Source of the DNA: Burkholderia territorii
Lineage (GTDB): Bacteria > Pseudomonadota > Gammaproteobacteria > Burkholderiales > Burkholderiaceae
Assembly: GCF_902833055.1 (NCBI RefSeq)
Contig: NZ_CADFEJ010000014.1
Coordinates: 104,962 to 168,961 of the forward strand
Direction of reading: 5' to 3'
DNA length: 64,000 nt
Shown here: positions 17,414 to 25,847 of the stretch, piece by piece
How the letters are laid out: every line of letters begins with the position of its first letter
Numbering within the stretch: position 1 is the stretch's first letter
The notes under the pieces: model-generated
The model's database searches: none
What the model was told of the DNA's origin: nothing
Seen by the model: the letters and a program-made list of their open reading frames with translations, nothing else
Position numbers and translations under genes: made by a program

Positions 17414-18022
17414 ATGCCGCTATCCGAGCCCGTGCCCCGTCAGTTGCGACATCGACGCGCAATCCGAGCGGAAGCCTACGAGCGCGGCGACGGCTTGTGG
17501 GACATCGAAGCCTGCCTGACCGACCACAAGCCGCGCGATGTCGCGCTTGCGTCGGGCATCCGGCCCCAGGGCCTGCCGATCCACGAACTCTGGCTGCGCG
17601 TGACCATCGATCGTGACCTCAATGTCGTTGACGCCGAAGCGTCGTCGGAGTGGGTTCCCTATCCCGGTCACTGTCAATCCGCCCCTCCCGCCTATCGGGC
17701 CCTCATCGGGCTCAATCTCTTCCGCAATTTCCGCCGCAACGCGAACCGGCTGCTCGCCGGCGTCGAAGGCTGCTCCCATCTCACCGAACTGTGCGCCGTG
17801 CTGCCCACGGCAGCGATCCAGGCGTTCGCCGGTGATGTGTGGAACGTGCGCGAGGAGGGCGGCGAAGGGCCGGATCACGACGGCGAGCACGCCGAACCGC
17901 CTTTTCAGCTCGGCCGCTGCCGCGCGTTGCGGTTCGACGGCGAAGTCGTGCGGCAGTACTACCCGCGGTGGTATGGGCCGATTCGGCCGGATCTGCCCGG
18001 TGAAGGCAGCCCGAAGGAATGA
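17414..18022 (+). CDS. DUF2889-domain protein
   Basis: This 202-residue soluble protein belongs to the DUF2889 family: RRAIRAEAYERGDGLWDIEACLTDHKP near the start and GCSHLTELCAVLPTAAIQAFAG in the middle. A conserved His and two Cys lie in and near GCSHLTELC. The function is unknown. A -10-like TATGCT lies at 17370-17375. It sits between recX and sucC, with 68 bases before sucC; joint transcription with sucCD cannot be excluded. Confidence 0.85.
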   Translation: MPLSEPVPRQLRHRRAIRAEAYERGDGLWDIEACLTDHKPRDVALASGIRPQGLPIHELWLRVTIDRDLNVVDAEASSEWVPYPGHCQSAPPAYRALIGLNLFRNFRRNANRLLAGVEGCSHLTELCAVLPTAAIQAFAGDVWNVREEGGEGPDHDGEHAEPPFQLGRCRALRFDGEVVRQYYPRWYGPIRPDLPGEGSPKE

Positions 18023-18090
18023 ACGGAAATCATTCGAAGAAGCGTCTTAAGCGACATTTCATCCAACTCTCAGACTGAAGGGAATCACGC

Positions 18091-19257
18091 ATGAAGATTC
18101 ACGAGTACCAGGGTAAGGAAATCCTGCGGAAATTCGGAGTCGCGGTACCGCGCGGCAAGCCGGCGTTCTCGGTTGAAGAGGCCGTCAAGGTGGCAGAAGA
18201 GCTCGGCGGCCCGGTGTGGGTCGTGAAGGCTCAGATTCACGCGGGTGGCCGTGGCAAGGGCGGCGGCGTGAAGGTGGCGAAGTCGATCGAGCAGGTTCGC
18301 GAATACGCGAACCAGATCCTCGGCATGCAGCTCGTCACGCACCAGACCGGTCCGGAAGGCCAGAAGGTCAACCGTCTGCTGATCGAAGAAGGCGCCGACA
18401 TCAAGCAGGAACTGTATGTCAGCCTCGTCGTCGACCGCGTGTCGCAAAAGATCGTTCTGATGGGTTCGAGCGAAGGCGGCATGGACATCGAGGAAGTTGC
18501 CGAAAAGCACCCGGAACTGATCCACAAGGTCATCGTCGAGCCGTCGACGGGCCTGCTCGACGCACAGGCCGACGACCTCGCCGCGAAGATCGGCGTGCCG
18601 GCTGCCTCGATCCCGCAAGCGCGTGCGATCCTGCAAGGCCTGTACAAGGCATTCTGGGAAACCGACGCATCGCTGGCGGAAATCAACCCGCTGAACGTCT
18701 CGGGCGACGGCAAGGTCATCGCACTCGACGCGAAGTTCAACTTCGACTCGAACGCGCTGTTCCGCCATCCGGAAATCGTCGCATACCGCGACCTGGACGA
18801 AGAAGATCCGGCTGAAATCGAAGCGTCGAAGTTCGACCTCGCGTACATCTCGCTCGACGGCAACATCGGCTGTCTCGTGAACGGCGCAGGCCTCGCGATG
18901 GCGACGATGGACACGATCAAGCTGTTCGGCGGCGAGCCGGCGAACTTCCTGGACGTCGGCGGCGGCGCGACGACCGAGAAGGTCACCGAAGCGTTCAAGC
19001 TGATGCTGAAGAACCCGGGCCTGAAGGCGATCCTCGTGAACATCTTCGGCGGCATCATGCGCTGCGACGTGATCGCGGAAGGCGTGATCGCCGGTTCGAA
19101 GGCCGTGAACCTGAACGTGCCGCTCGTCGTGCGCATGAAGGGCACGAACGAGGACCTCGGCAAGAAGATGCTGGCCGATTCGGGCCTGCCGATCATCTCG
19201 GCGGACAGCATGGAAGAGGCTGCGCAGAAGGTTGTCGCGGCTGCCGCAGGCAAGTAA
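18091..19257 (+). CDS. sucC: Succinyl-CoA synthetase (ADP-forming), beta subunit
   Basis: The 388-residue ATP-grasp subunit binds nucleotide and succinate. With SucD it converts succinyl-CoA to succinate with substrate-level phosphorylation in the TCA cycle. It opens [17 protein letters not shown], has the ATP-grasp core ([16 protein letters not shown]), [15 protein letters not shown] and the C-terminal [23 protein letters not shown] precedes the ATG. sucD follows after 67 bases. Confidence 0.98.
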   Translation: MKIHEYQGKEILRKFGVAVPRGKPAFSVEEAVKVAEELGGPVWVVKAQIHAGGRGKGGGVKVAKSIEQVREYANQILGMQLVTHQTGPEGQKVNRLLIEEGADIKQELYVSLVVDRVSQKIVLMGSSEGGMDIEEVAEKHPELIHKVIVEPSTGLLDAQADDLAAKIGVPAASIPQARAILQGLYKAFWETDASLAEINPLNVSGDGKVIALDAKFNFDSNALFRHPEIVAYRDLDEEDPAEIEASKFDLAYISLDGNIGCLVNGAGLAMATMDTIKLFGGEPANFLDVGGGATTEKVTEAFKLMLKNPGLKAILVNIFGGIMRCDVIAEGVIAGSKAVNLNVPLVVRMKGTNEDLGKKMLADSGLPIISADSMEEAAQKVVAAAAGK

Positions 19258-19324
19258 GCGCGCTAATGAACACGCATGGCGGCGCGCTTCGCACGCGACG
19301 CCAATCGAACAGAGGTCAAAATAC

Positions 19325-20206
19325 ATGTCGATTCTGATCAACAAGGACACGAAGGTCATCACGCAGGGCATTACCGGCAAGACCGGTCAGTTCCATACGC
19401 GCGCCTGCCGTGAATATGCAAACGGCCGCGAAGCATTCGTCGCGGGCGTGAACCCGAAGAAGGCCGGCGAAGACTTCGAAGGCATTCCGATCTACGCGAG
19501 CGTCAAGGAAGCGAAGGCGGAAACCGGCGCGACCGTGTCGGTCATCTACGTTCCGCCGGCAGGCGCTGCCGCAGCGATCTGGGAAGCGGTCGAAGCCGAC
19601 CTGGATCTCGCGATCTGCATCACGGAAGGCATCCCCGTGCGCGACATGATCGAAGTGAAGGACCGCATGCGTCGCGAAGGCCGCAAGACGCTGCTGCTCG
19701 GGCCGAACTGCCCGGGCACGATCACACCGGACGAACTGAAGATCGGCATCATGCCGGGTCACATCCACCGCAAGGGCCGCATCGGCGTCGTGTCGCGTTC
19801 GGGCACGCTGACGTATGAAGCCGTTGCTCAGCTGACGGCACTGGGCCTCGGCCAGTCGTCGGCAGTCGGCATCGGCGGCGACCCGATCAACGGTCTGAAG
19901 CACATCGACGTGATGAAGATGTTCAACGACGATCCGGATACGGATGCGGTCGTGATGATCGGCGAAATCGGCGGTCCGGACGAAGCCAACGCCGCTCAGT
20001 GGATCAAGGACAACATGAAGAAGCCGGTCGTCGGCTTCATCGCTGGCGTCACGGCGCCTCCGGGCAAGCGCATGGGCCACGCCGGCGCGCTGATCTCGGG
20101 CGGTGCGGATACGGCCGAAGCGAAGCTGGAAATCATGGAAGCGTGCGGCATTACCGTCACGCGCAACCCGTCGGAAATGGGCCGTCTGCTCAAGAAGGCG
20201 CTGTAA
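19325..20206 (+). CDS. sucD: Succinyl-CoA synthetase, alpha subunit
   Basis: This 293-residue subunit binds CoA and carries the phospho-histidine. It has an N-terminal Rossmann CoA-binding domain ([11 protein letters not shown]) and [10 protein letters not shown]. The active-site His lies in the final third ([11 protein letters not shown], His about 248). It partners SucB-derived flux through SucC immediately upstream. A strong intrinsic terminator follows 22 bases after the stop and ends the sucCD unit. Confidence 0.98.
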   Translation: MSILINKDTKVITQGITGKTGQFHTRACREYANGREAFVAGVNPKKAGEDFEGIPIYASVKEAKAETGATVSVIYVPPAGAAAAIWEAVEADLDLAICITEGIPVRDMIEVKDRMRREGRKTLLLGPNCPGTITPDELKIGIMPGHIHRKGRIGVVSRSGTLTYEAVAQLTALGLGQSSAVGIGGDPINGLKHIDVMKMFNDDPDTDAVVMIGEIGGPDEANAAQWIKDNMKKPVVGFIAGVTAPPGKRMGHAGALISGGADTAEAKLEIMEACGITVTRNPSEMGRLLKKAL

Positions 20207-20228
20207 TTTCCCCGCGGTTTCGTCCTGC

Positions 20229-20257
20229 AAAAAACGCCGGCCTTGCCGGCGTTTTTT
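20229..20257 (+). terminator. Intrinsic terminator of sucCD
   Basis: CGCCGGC (20235-20241) pairs with GCCGGCG (20245-20251) around a three-base loop, flanked by A6 and T6 that extend the stem. It is a textbook rho-independent terminator. Confidence 0.95.
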
Positions 20258-20364
20258 GTTATGCTCGCGCAATGAATTTGTAAGCACCGGGCATGCGCGA
20301 TGGCCGTCCCGGTGTTCATCCGGGCACCCAGTCCTGCAACCGCTCCCTCCATCCGATACCGCTC

Positions 20365-21069
20365 ATGCTTGAATTCCTGACGTCGCTCCACTGGGGCGCC
20401 GTGTTCCAGATCGTCATCATCGACATCCTTCTCGGCGGCGACAACGCGGTCGTGATCGCGCTCGCGTGCCGCAACCTGCCGGCCAATCAGCGGCTGCGCG
20501 GCGTCGTGTGGGGCACGGCCGGCGCGATTCTGCTGCGGGTCGCGCTGATCGCGTTCGCGGTCGTGCTGCTCGACGTGCCGTTCCTGAAGTTCGGCGGCGG
20601 CTTGCTGCTGCTGTGGATCGGCATCAAGCTGATGGCGCCGGACGCCGATGCGCACGACAACGTGAAGCCGGCCGACCGGCTGTGGGACGCGGTGAAGACG
20701 ATCGTGATCGCCGATGCCGTGATGAGCCTCGACAACGTGATCGCGATTGCCGGTGCGGCCGAGCAGGCCGATCCGGCGCATCGGCTGGCGCTGGTGATCT
20801 TCGGGCTCGTCGTCAGCGTGCCGATCATCGTATGGGGCAGCACGCTGGTGTTGAAGCTGCTCGATCGGTTCCCGGTCGTCGTGGCGCTCGGCGCCGGGCT
20901 GCTCGGCTGGATCGCCGGCGGGCTGATGGTGCACGACCCGGTCGGCGACCGCTGGCCGGCGCTCGATACGCCGGAGGCGATCTACGGAGCGAGTATCGCC
21001 GGCGCGCTGTTCGTCGTCGCCGCCGGTTATGCGCTGCGGCGCCGTCGCGGTGCCTCGCACGCGCATTGA
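20365..21069 (+). CDS. TerC/YjbE-family integral membrane protein
   Basis: A 234-residue protein with about seven transmembrane helices. Conserved acidic residues lie in IDILLGGDNAVVIALA (helix 1) and in ADAVMSLDNVIAIAG. These two GDN/LDN motifs define the TerC family, linked to metal (manganese or calcium) export and tellurium resistance. The tail is Arg-rich and cytoplasmic. I looked for a yybP-ykoY manganese riboswitch upstream and did not find its motifs. Substrate is inferred from family only. Confidence 0.88.
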   Translation: MLEFLTSLHWGAVFQIVIIDILLGGDNAVVIALACRNLPANQRLRGVVWGTAGAILLRVALIAFAVVLLDVPFLKFGGGLLLLWIGIKLMAPDADAHDNVKPADRLWDAVKTIVIADAVMSLDNVIAIAGAAEQADPAHRLALVIFGLVVSVPIIVWGSTLVLKLLDRFPVVVALGAGLLGWIAGGLMVHDPVGDRWPALDTPEAIYGASIAGALFVVAAGYALRRRRGASHAH

Positions 21070-21120
21070 CGTCTGGCCGTCCGGCCGACTGCCGGGGCCG
21101 CGGCCCGCTGGCTACGATCG

Positions 21121-21148
21121 AAACGCCTGCCTGATTCGGCAGGCGTTT
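21121..21148 (+). terminator. Intrinsic terminator after the TerC gene
   Basis: AAACGCCTGCC (21121-21131) pairs with GGCAGGCGTTT (21138-21148), with T continuing to 21150. It separates the TerC gene from the pilin gene. Confidence 0.88.
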
Positions 21149-21167
21149 TTCGTTTCCGGAGCCAGTC

Positions 21168-21764
21168 ATGTTCGAAGCCTTTTCCGTTTCCCTGTTCCGG
21201 CGCATCGCCGCCGATCTGCGGCGCGCGCGCCGGCCGGCGCCGCGTTGGCGGCCACACGGCTTCACGCTGATCGAATTGATGATCGTGCTTGCGATCGTCG
21301 GCGTGGTCGCGGCCTACGCGATTCCCGCGTACCAGGATTACCTCGCGCGATCGCGCGTCGGCGAGGGGCTCGCGCTCGCGTCGTCCGCGCGGCTCGCGGT
21401 TGCCGACAACGCTTCGAGCGGCGCGAGTCTCGACGGCGGTTACAGCCCGCCGGCCGCGACCCGCAACGTCGAATCCGTCGCGATCGACGGCGACACCGGC
21501 CAGATTACGGTGGCGTTCACCGCCCGCGTCGCCGCGGCCGGCGCGAATACGCTCGTCCTGGTGCCGTCCGCCCCGGACAAGGCCGACACGCCGACCGCAC
21601 GCGTGCCGCTCAAAAAGGGCACGATGCAGGCGGGCGCGATCGCCTGGGAATGCTTTGCGGCCGGCAAGTCCGCGTCGTCGCTTCCGGCGCCGGGTGCGGG
21701 CCCATTGCCGGCCGAAGCCGCGACGTTGCCGGCGCAATATGCACCGGCGGAGTGCCGAGCGTAG
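21168..21764 (+). CDS. Type IV pilin (PilA-like major or minor pilin)
   Basis: Prepilin with the peptidase site [29 protein letters not shown]. Cleavage after Gly31 leaves Phe1 and Glu5 of the mature protein, followed by the hydrophobic assembly helix. Two Cys near the C-terminus (WECFAAG and PAECRA) can form the D-region disulfide. The leader of 31 residues is long for type IVa pilins and there is no later in-frame ATG. The following gene is a PglL-type O-oligosaccharyltransferase, and Ser/Ala/Pro-rich C-terminal sequence could be its glycosylation site (inference). Confidence 0.88.
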   Translation: MFEAFSVSLFRRIAADLRRARRPAPRWRPHGFTLIELMIVLAIVGVVAAYAIPAYQDYLARSRVGEGLALASSARLAVADNASSGASLDGGYSPPAATRNVESVAIDGDTGQITVAFTARVAAAGANTLVLVPSAPDKADTPTARVPLKKGTMQAGAIAWECFAAGKSASSLPAPGAGPLPAEAATLPAQYAPAECRA

Positions 21765-21768
21765 TGTC

Positions 21769-21782
21769 GGGGGGGGGGGGGG
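21769..21782. repeat. G14 homopolymer tract
   Basis: Fourteen consecutive G residues lie four bases after the pilin stop codon and 143 bases before pglL. Tracts this long slip during replication. Located between the two genes, slippage could alter pglL transcription or readthrough, but this is inference. The exact length is also prone to sequencing error. Confidence 0.8.
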
Positions 21783-21925
21783 CCGCAGCCGCATGCGTGG
21801 GGCGGCGCCCGCCATGCCCGTGGGCCGGCTGCGCCCGCTCCACCGGCTGGGTGATGGCACGACGGGCCCGCACAGAGGGGGGAAAGTTTTGTATAGTGCG
21901 CCGGTTGCTGACATCCGGTTCGCTC

Positions 21926-23704
21926 ATGCCTTCTACTTTTTCCCGTTCGTTGCCGCTCGTTGCACTGGCTGTCGCCCTGATCGTGCCGTACTCGATCACG
22001 AATCACACGTATCCGATCCCGACCTTCTATTCCGAGTTCGCCGCGCTCGTGCTGTATCTGCTGGTCGGTCTCTCCGTCGTGCTGCTTGCACGCACGGGGC
22101 GCCCGGCAGCGCCGTTCGCCGCGCCGGCCGCGTTCGTCGCGCCGCTCGGGTTCGCGGCGGTGCTGATCGCGCAGGTCGCGCTGATGCCGCTGAAGGTGCC
22201 GTCGATGAACTGGCTGGCGGTCGGCTATCTGGCTGCCGCGCTGGTCGCGATGCAGGCCGGCTACACGCTCGCGCGCGAGGGGCTTGCTGAGGCCGCCGCG
22301 CAAATGATGTCCGGCGCGTTGTTGCTCGGCGGGATGCTCGCGGTCGCGAGCCAGATCGTGCAGCTGTTCCATCTCGAATCCGCGGTGTCGCCGTTCGTGG
22401 TGGTGTACAACATCGCGGTCGATCGCCGTCCGTACGGCAACATGGCGCAGGCGAACCACCTGGCCACCTACATCGCGTTCGCGCTCGCAAGCGCGATGTA
22501 TCTGGTGCAGACGCGCCGGCTCGCGGTATGGGCGTGGCTCGCGCTGTCGATCGCGCTGTCGGTCGGGCTCGCGCTGACGGTGTCGCGCGGCCCGTGGCTG
22601 CAGGTCGCGGTGCTGGTCGTCGCGGGCTTCTGGACGGCATGGCTCGAGTCGCGCCGTGCGCCGGGCAACCGCCGTGCGTGGGTGATGCCGGTCGCGCTCG
22701 CGGTGACCTTCGTCGCGGTGAACGTCGCGGTGCGCTGGGCCAACGTGCATTTCCATCTGGGGCTCGCCGAGTCGGCGGCCGAGCGGATGCGCGATGCGGG
22801 GCAGATCGCGCCGCGCCTCGCGCTGTGGAAGTACGGGCTCGCGATGTTCCGCGAGCATCCGGTACTGGGCGTCGGCTGGGGCGAGTTCCCGTCGCACCAG
22901 TTCGCGCTCGTGCGCACGCTCGGCGGTGTCGAGATCGCGAACAACTCGCACGACATCTTCATCGACCTGCTCGCGAAGTCTGGCCTCGTCGGTCTCGGCG
23001 TGCTCGTCGTCGCGCTCGTGATGTGGTTCGTGCGCGCGGTGCGCGCGCCGCAGTCGAGCACGCGCGTGTTCGGCCTCGCGCTGATCGGCATCCTGTTGAT
23101 GCATGCGCTCGTCGAATACCCGCAGCAGTACATGTTCTTCCTGCTGCCGGCGATGTTCGTGATCGGCCTGCTCGACGTGAAGCCGCTGCGCCTCCTGCCG
23201 GGCCGAGCGGCGTTCGGGCTGTTCGCGGTGTTGTCGATCGGCGGCGTGCTGGCGGCGGTCCCCGTGCTGCGCGACTACCAGCGCGCGGAAGTGCTGTATT
23301 ACGGCAGCGATCCGGCCGCGCAGTACCGCGATGCGCCGTCGCTGCTGTTCGGTGCGTGGGGCGATTACGGGGCGGCCACGTTGCTGACGATCTCGCCGGA
23401 CAACCTGCCGCTCAAGCTCGTCGCGCATGAGCGTGCGATCGCGCTGCTGCCCGGCGAGACGGTGCTGCGCCGTTATGCGGCGCTGCAGGCGCTGGCCGGT
23501 CGCGAAGCCGATGCCCTCGATACGGTCGCGCGCCTGCATGTGTTCGCGAAGGAGTTGAAGGACTGGCCGCAGCAGCTCGCGGCGCTGTACAAGCTGTGCG
23601 ACCAGCAGCCGGCGCTGAAGGCGTTCAAGGCGGCCGTCGTCGCGAAGTACGGGGAAGTCCCTGCCGACGCCGAAGACGACGACACGGACGACGACTCGGA
23701 GTGA
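21926..23704 (+). CDS. pglL: PglL-family protein O-oligosaccharyltransferase
   Basis: This 592-residue inner-membrane protein has about twelve helices and belongs to the O-antigen ligase (Wzy_C) superfamily. The large periplasmic loop and following helix contain WGEFPSHQF and the signature NNSHDIFIDLLAKSGLVG. The C-terminal soluble part (about 440-592) is PglL-type and ends in an acidic run. Such enzymes move lipid-linked glycan to Ser on periplasmic proteins and pilins; general O-glycosylation by PglL is established in Burkholderia cenocepacia. Adjacent pilin supports this. A Wzy polymerase or WaaL ligase is the alternative. Confidence 0.82.
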   Translation: MPSTFSRSLPLVALAVALIVPYSITNHTYPIPTFYSEFAALVLYLLVGLSVVLLARTGRPAAPFAAPAAFVAPLGFAAVLIAQVALMPLKVPSMNWLAVGYLAAALVAMQAGYTLAREGLAEAAAQMMSGALLLGGMLAVASQIVQLFHLESAVSPFVVVYNIAVDRRPYGNMAQANHLATYIAFALASAMYLVQTRRLAVWAWLALSIALSVGLALTVSRGPWLQVAVLVVAGFWTAWLESRRAPGNRRAWVMPVALAVTFVAVNVAVRWANVHFHLGLAESAAERMRDAGQIAPRLALWKYGLAMFREHPVLGVGWGEFPSHQFALVRTLGGVEIANNSHDIFIDLLAKSGLVGLGVLVVALVMWFVRAVRAPQSSTRVFGLALIGILLMHALVEYPQQYMFFLLPAMFVIGLLDVKPLRLLPGRAAFGLFAVLSIGGVLAAVPVLRDYQRAEVLYYGSDPAAQYRDAPSLLFGAWGDYGAATLLTISPDNLPLKLVAHERAIALLPGETVLRRYAALQALAGREADALDTVARLHVFAKELKDWPQQLAALYKLCDQQPALKAFKAAVVAKYGEVPADAEDDDTDDDSE

Positions 23705-24110
23705 TGCCGGGAGGCGCCGGGCGGGGAATCCCGGCGCTGGTTCGAACACGGCGAGGCACGCGCGCGGTTGCGGCCCGGGACGGTGGTGCGATTGCTTCTC
23801 GTGGGGAAGGGATGCCCGCCGAACCTGATGCGATTCGCGTCAACCATTGTCAAATCGCCGCCACGCATGAGGCGGCGCGTGCACAATGCGCGAAAGCGTT
23901 CGGATGCAAGGTCGCCCGCGCGAACGCAGCCCGGGCTCTGCGTGAACCCGCCGAGCAGGACCGCGACCGGGCAGCCATCGGTCGCGCGGTCGTCGCGGGG
24001 CGCCCGTCCGCTGGCCGCGGCGTGGGGCAATGCATGCGATGCTGCCGGACGATGTCCACCGGCGCGGCGCTTGTCCGGAACGGAACAGTACTGAAGAACG
24101 ACATTCGACC
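23705..24110. other. Gene-free stretch between pglL and a lipoprotein gene
   Basis: This 406-base gap has no recognisable gene, RNA or repeat on either strand. Open frames here are short and their products match nothing I know. The promoter of the lipoprotein gene is presumably near the right end, where GC content is lower (24085-24105). Confidence 0.4.
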
Positions 24111-24461
24111 ATGACCCTTCGCTCGACCATCCTGATCCTGCCTGCCGTCGCCGTGCTGTCGTCCGGCTGCGCGATGCTGTCGTCGTCGCAGGAAAGCAAG
24201 CTGACCTGCCACATTCCACGTGCGGTCTATCCCGAAACCGCGAAGCCGCTCACGCGCTCCGTCACCGTGCTCGTGCGCGCGCTGATGACGACGTCGGGCG
24301 AAGCGCAGAACGTGACCGTGACGACGAGCAGCCGCAATGCGGCGGCGGACCGCGCAGCCGTCGACGCGATGACGCACGCGACCTGCGCGCAGACGGGCGC
24401 CACCGCGAATCCGTTTCTGCTCACGCAACCGTTCGTGTTCGAGCCGCGACGGGGCGAATGA
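24111..24461 (+). CDS. Small lipoprotein with TonB-C-like fold
   Basis: The 116-residue protein has a signal peptide with lipobox VLSSGC (Cys20). The rest resembles the TonB C-terminal / energy-transducer domain: PRAVYPETAKPLTRSVTVLVRALM, then a repeat region and a final FLLTQPFVFEP. Burkholderia has several such stand-alone lipoproteins of unknown role. The two remaining Cys (in LTCHIP and ATCAQT) may form a disulfide in the periplasm. It is monocistronic as far as can be seen. Confidence 0.72.
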   Translation: MTLRSTILILPAVAVLSSGCAMLSSSQESKLTCHIPRAVYPETAKPLTRSVTVLVRALMTTSGEAQNVTVTTSSRNAAADRAAVDAMTHATCAQTGATANPFLLTQPFVFEPRRGE

Positions 24462-24592
24462 TGCGCGGAACCGGGGCCGCCGACGTGCGTGCGGTCAAGG
24501 TCGTCGGGCACGAGAGAAGATCGCTGCGGCACGCTGCCGTGACGGTCGCGCGGCCGCATTGAGGTCCGGCCGCCGAGGCGGCCGGCGCGCGA

Positions 24593-25846
24593 TCAGAACG
24601 TCCGCTTCTTCAACGTATAGCCATGCAGCCAGTACAGCGTGTTGGTTTGCGCGTCGAAGTAGCCGCCCTGTGCGGTCTTGTCGGTCGTTTTATTCCACGT
24701 TTTGCCGGCGTCGGTGCTGCTGAACGTGAGGTCGATCGGTGCGCCGCCGCCGGTGCCGCCGCTTCCTGAGTTCGGATCGGTTGCATAGACGAGCAGGAGG
24801 CCGTTGCGACCGATGCTCATGCTGTCGAGCGTGAGCTTCTCGTCGAACGTGCGCAGTTGCTGTACCGCCTCGGGATGGTTGTTCGTCCACGTGGAAATGG
24901 CGCCTGTCCGGTGGCCGTTGTCGCGGCCCTCGCCGTTTTGCGGTTTGTCGAGATGTGATAGCGCGTACAGAGAGTAATGTGGTCCCGGTTCAGGCGTGGT
25001 GTCGAGCGCTGTGATGACCTGGTCTGGCACCACGACCTCGTTCACGAACGCGTGCTGCCCCCAGTCGAGCCGATCGACCACGCTGTGGCCCGGTGCTTCT
25101 GCCGTCGGTGCGACATAGTAGGCGATCCGCAGAACACCGTCCGGGCCGAGGCTGATGGCATTGAATTCCTGGCGCGTTTCACTGCCAGCGTGTGCATCGG
25201 CCGGCACGTCGATCGCCTGCCACGTGTTTCCGCCGTCCGAGGTTCGCCATATGCGGGGGCCCCAGCCTGCCGCGTAGCCCCGCTGCGGATCGAGAAAGAG
25301 CAGGCGGCCGATGTTCTGGTTTTCTGGCCACTGGAGTTGCGACCATGTCTGGCCGCCATTACTGGATTTCCACAGCTTGGTGATTTGCGGCGCATCGCCG
25401 CCTTGCGCCTCGGGGGCCTTGTAGTTCATCCACGATGTGCTGATGAACTGAACGGTCCAGTCCCGCGAGTACCACCAGGCGGCTTCCTGGCCGACCTGCT
25501 GGAAATGGCGCTTCATCCCGCCGTCGATGGTGCCGCGGAAGAAACTGATCGTCATGCGGTTCAGCAACTCGCCCGTGTCGTTCATCCATGCTTCGGTCGG
25601 CTCGGGCCGCTGCGGCTCGTTCGATTCGACTCGGGGCTTGAACGTCACTTCGGGGTTGGCAAGCTTGACGCTCATCACGTCATTGCCCCTGATGCGGAAG
25701 TTGCCGCCGCCATAGGGCGTGTCGTCCCGCATGAAGCTTGTCGAAATCGTCTCCCAGCCCGTCGTCATATTTACGTACCCGTATGTTGCAATGGCCAGGG
25801 CAACGAGGCCACCGGCGATCCATGTCCAGCGCTTGAGTTTTCGCAT
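24593..25846 (-). CDS. Membrane-anchored BNR/Ycf48-like propeller protein, probable T6SS immunity protein
   Basis: The 417-residue protein has one N-terminal transmembrane helix (about 8-27) with positive residues before it, so the body should lie in the periplasm. Three Asp-box motifs of the S-x-(D/N)-x-G-x-T-W form occur at 161-168, 202-209 and 377-384. They mark a BNR/Ycf48-type beta-propeller. A Gly-rich linker (360-369) precedes the last one. It starts one base after the stop of the putative effector, third in the vgrG operon. By position and topology it is inferred to neutralise the effector in the periplasm; no known immunity family is recognised. Confidence 0.65.
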   Translation of the reverse strand: MRKLKRWTWIAGGLVALAIATYGYVNMTTGWETISTSFMRDDTPYGGGNFRIRGNDVMSVKLANPEVTFKPRVESNEPQRPEPTEAWMNDTGELLNRMTISFFRGTIDGGMKRHFQQVGQEAAWWYSRDWTVQFISTSWMNYKAPEAQGGDAPQITKLWKSSNGGQTWSQLQWPENQNIGRLLFLDPQRGYAAGWGPRIWRTSDGGNTWQAIDVPADAHAGSETRQEFNAISLGPDGVLRIAYYVAPTAEAPGHSVVDRLDWGQHAFVNEVVVPDQVITALDTTPEPGPHYSLYALSHLDKPQNGEGRDNGHRTGAISTWTNNHPEAVQQLRTFDEKLTLDSMSIGRNGLLLVYATDPNSGSGGTGGGAPIDLTFSSTDAGKTWNKTTDKTAQGGYFDAQTNTLYWLHGYTLKKRTF

Positions 25847-25847
25847 G

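Noticed and set aside
20258..20364. yybP-ykoY manganese riboswitch before the TerC gene
   Set aside because: Such riboswitches often precede this family, but the conserved purine-rich core motifs are not present in the 107-base leader.
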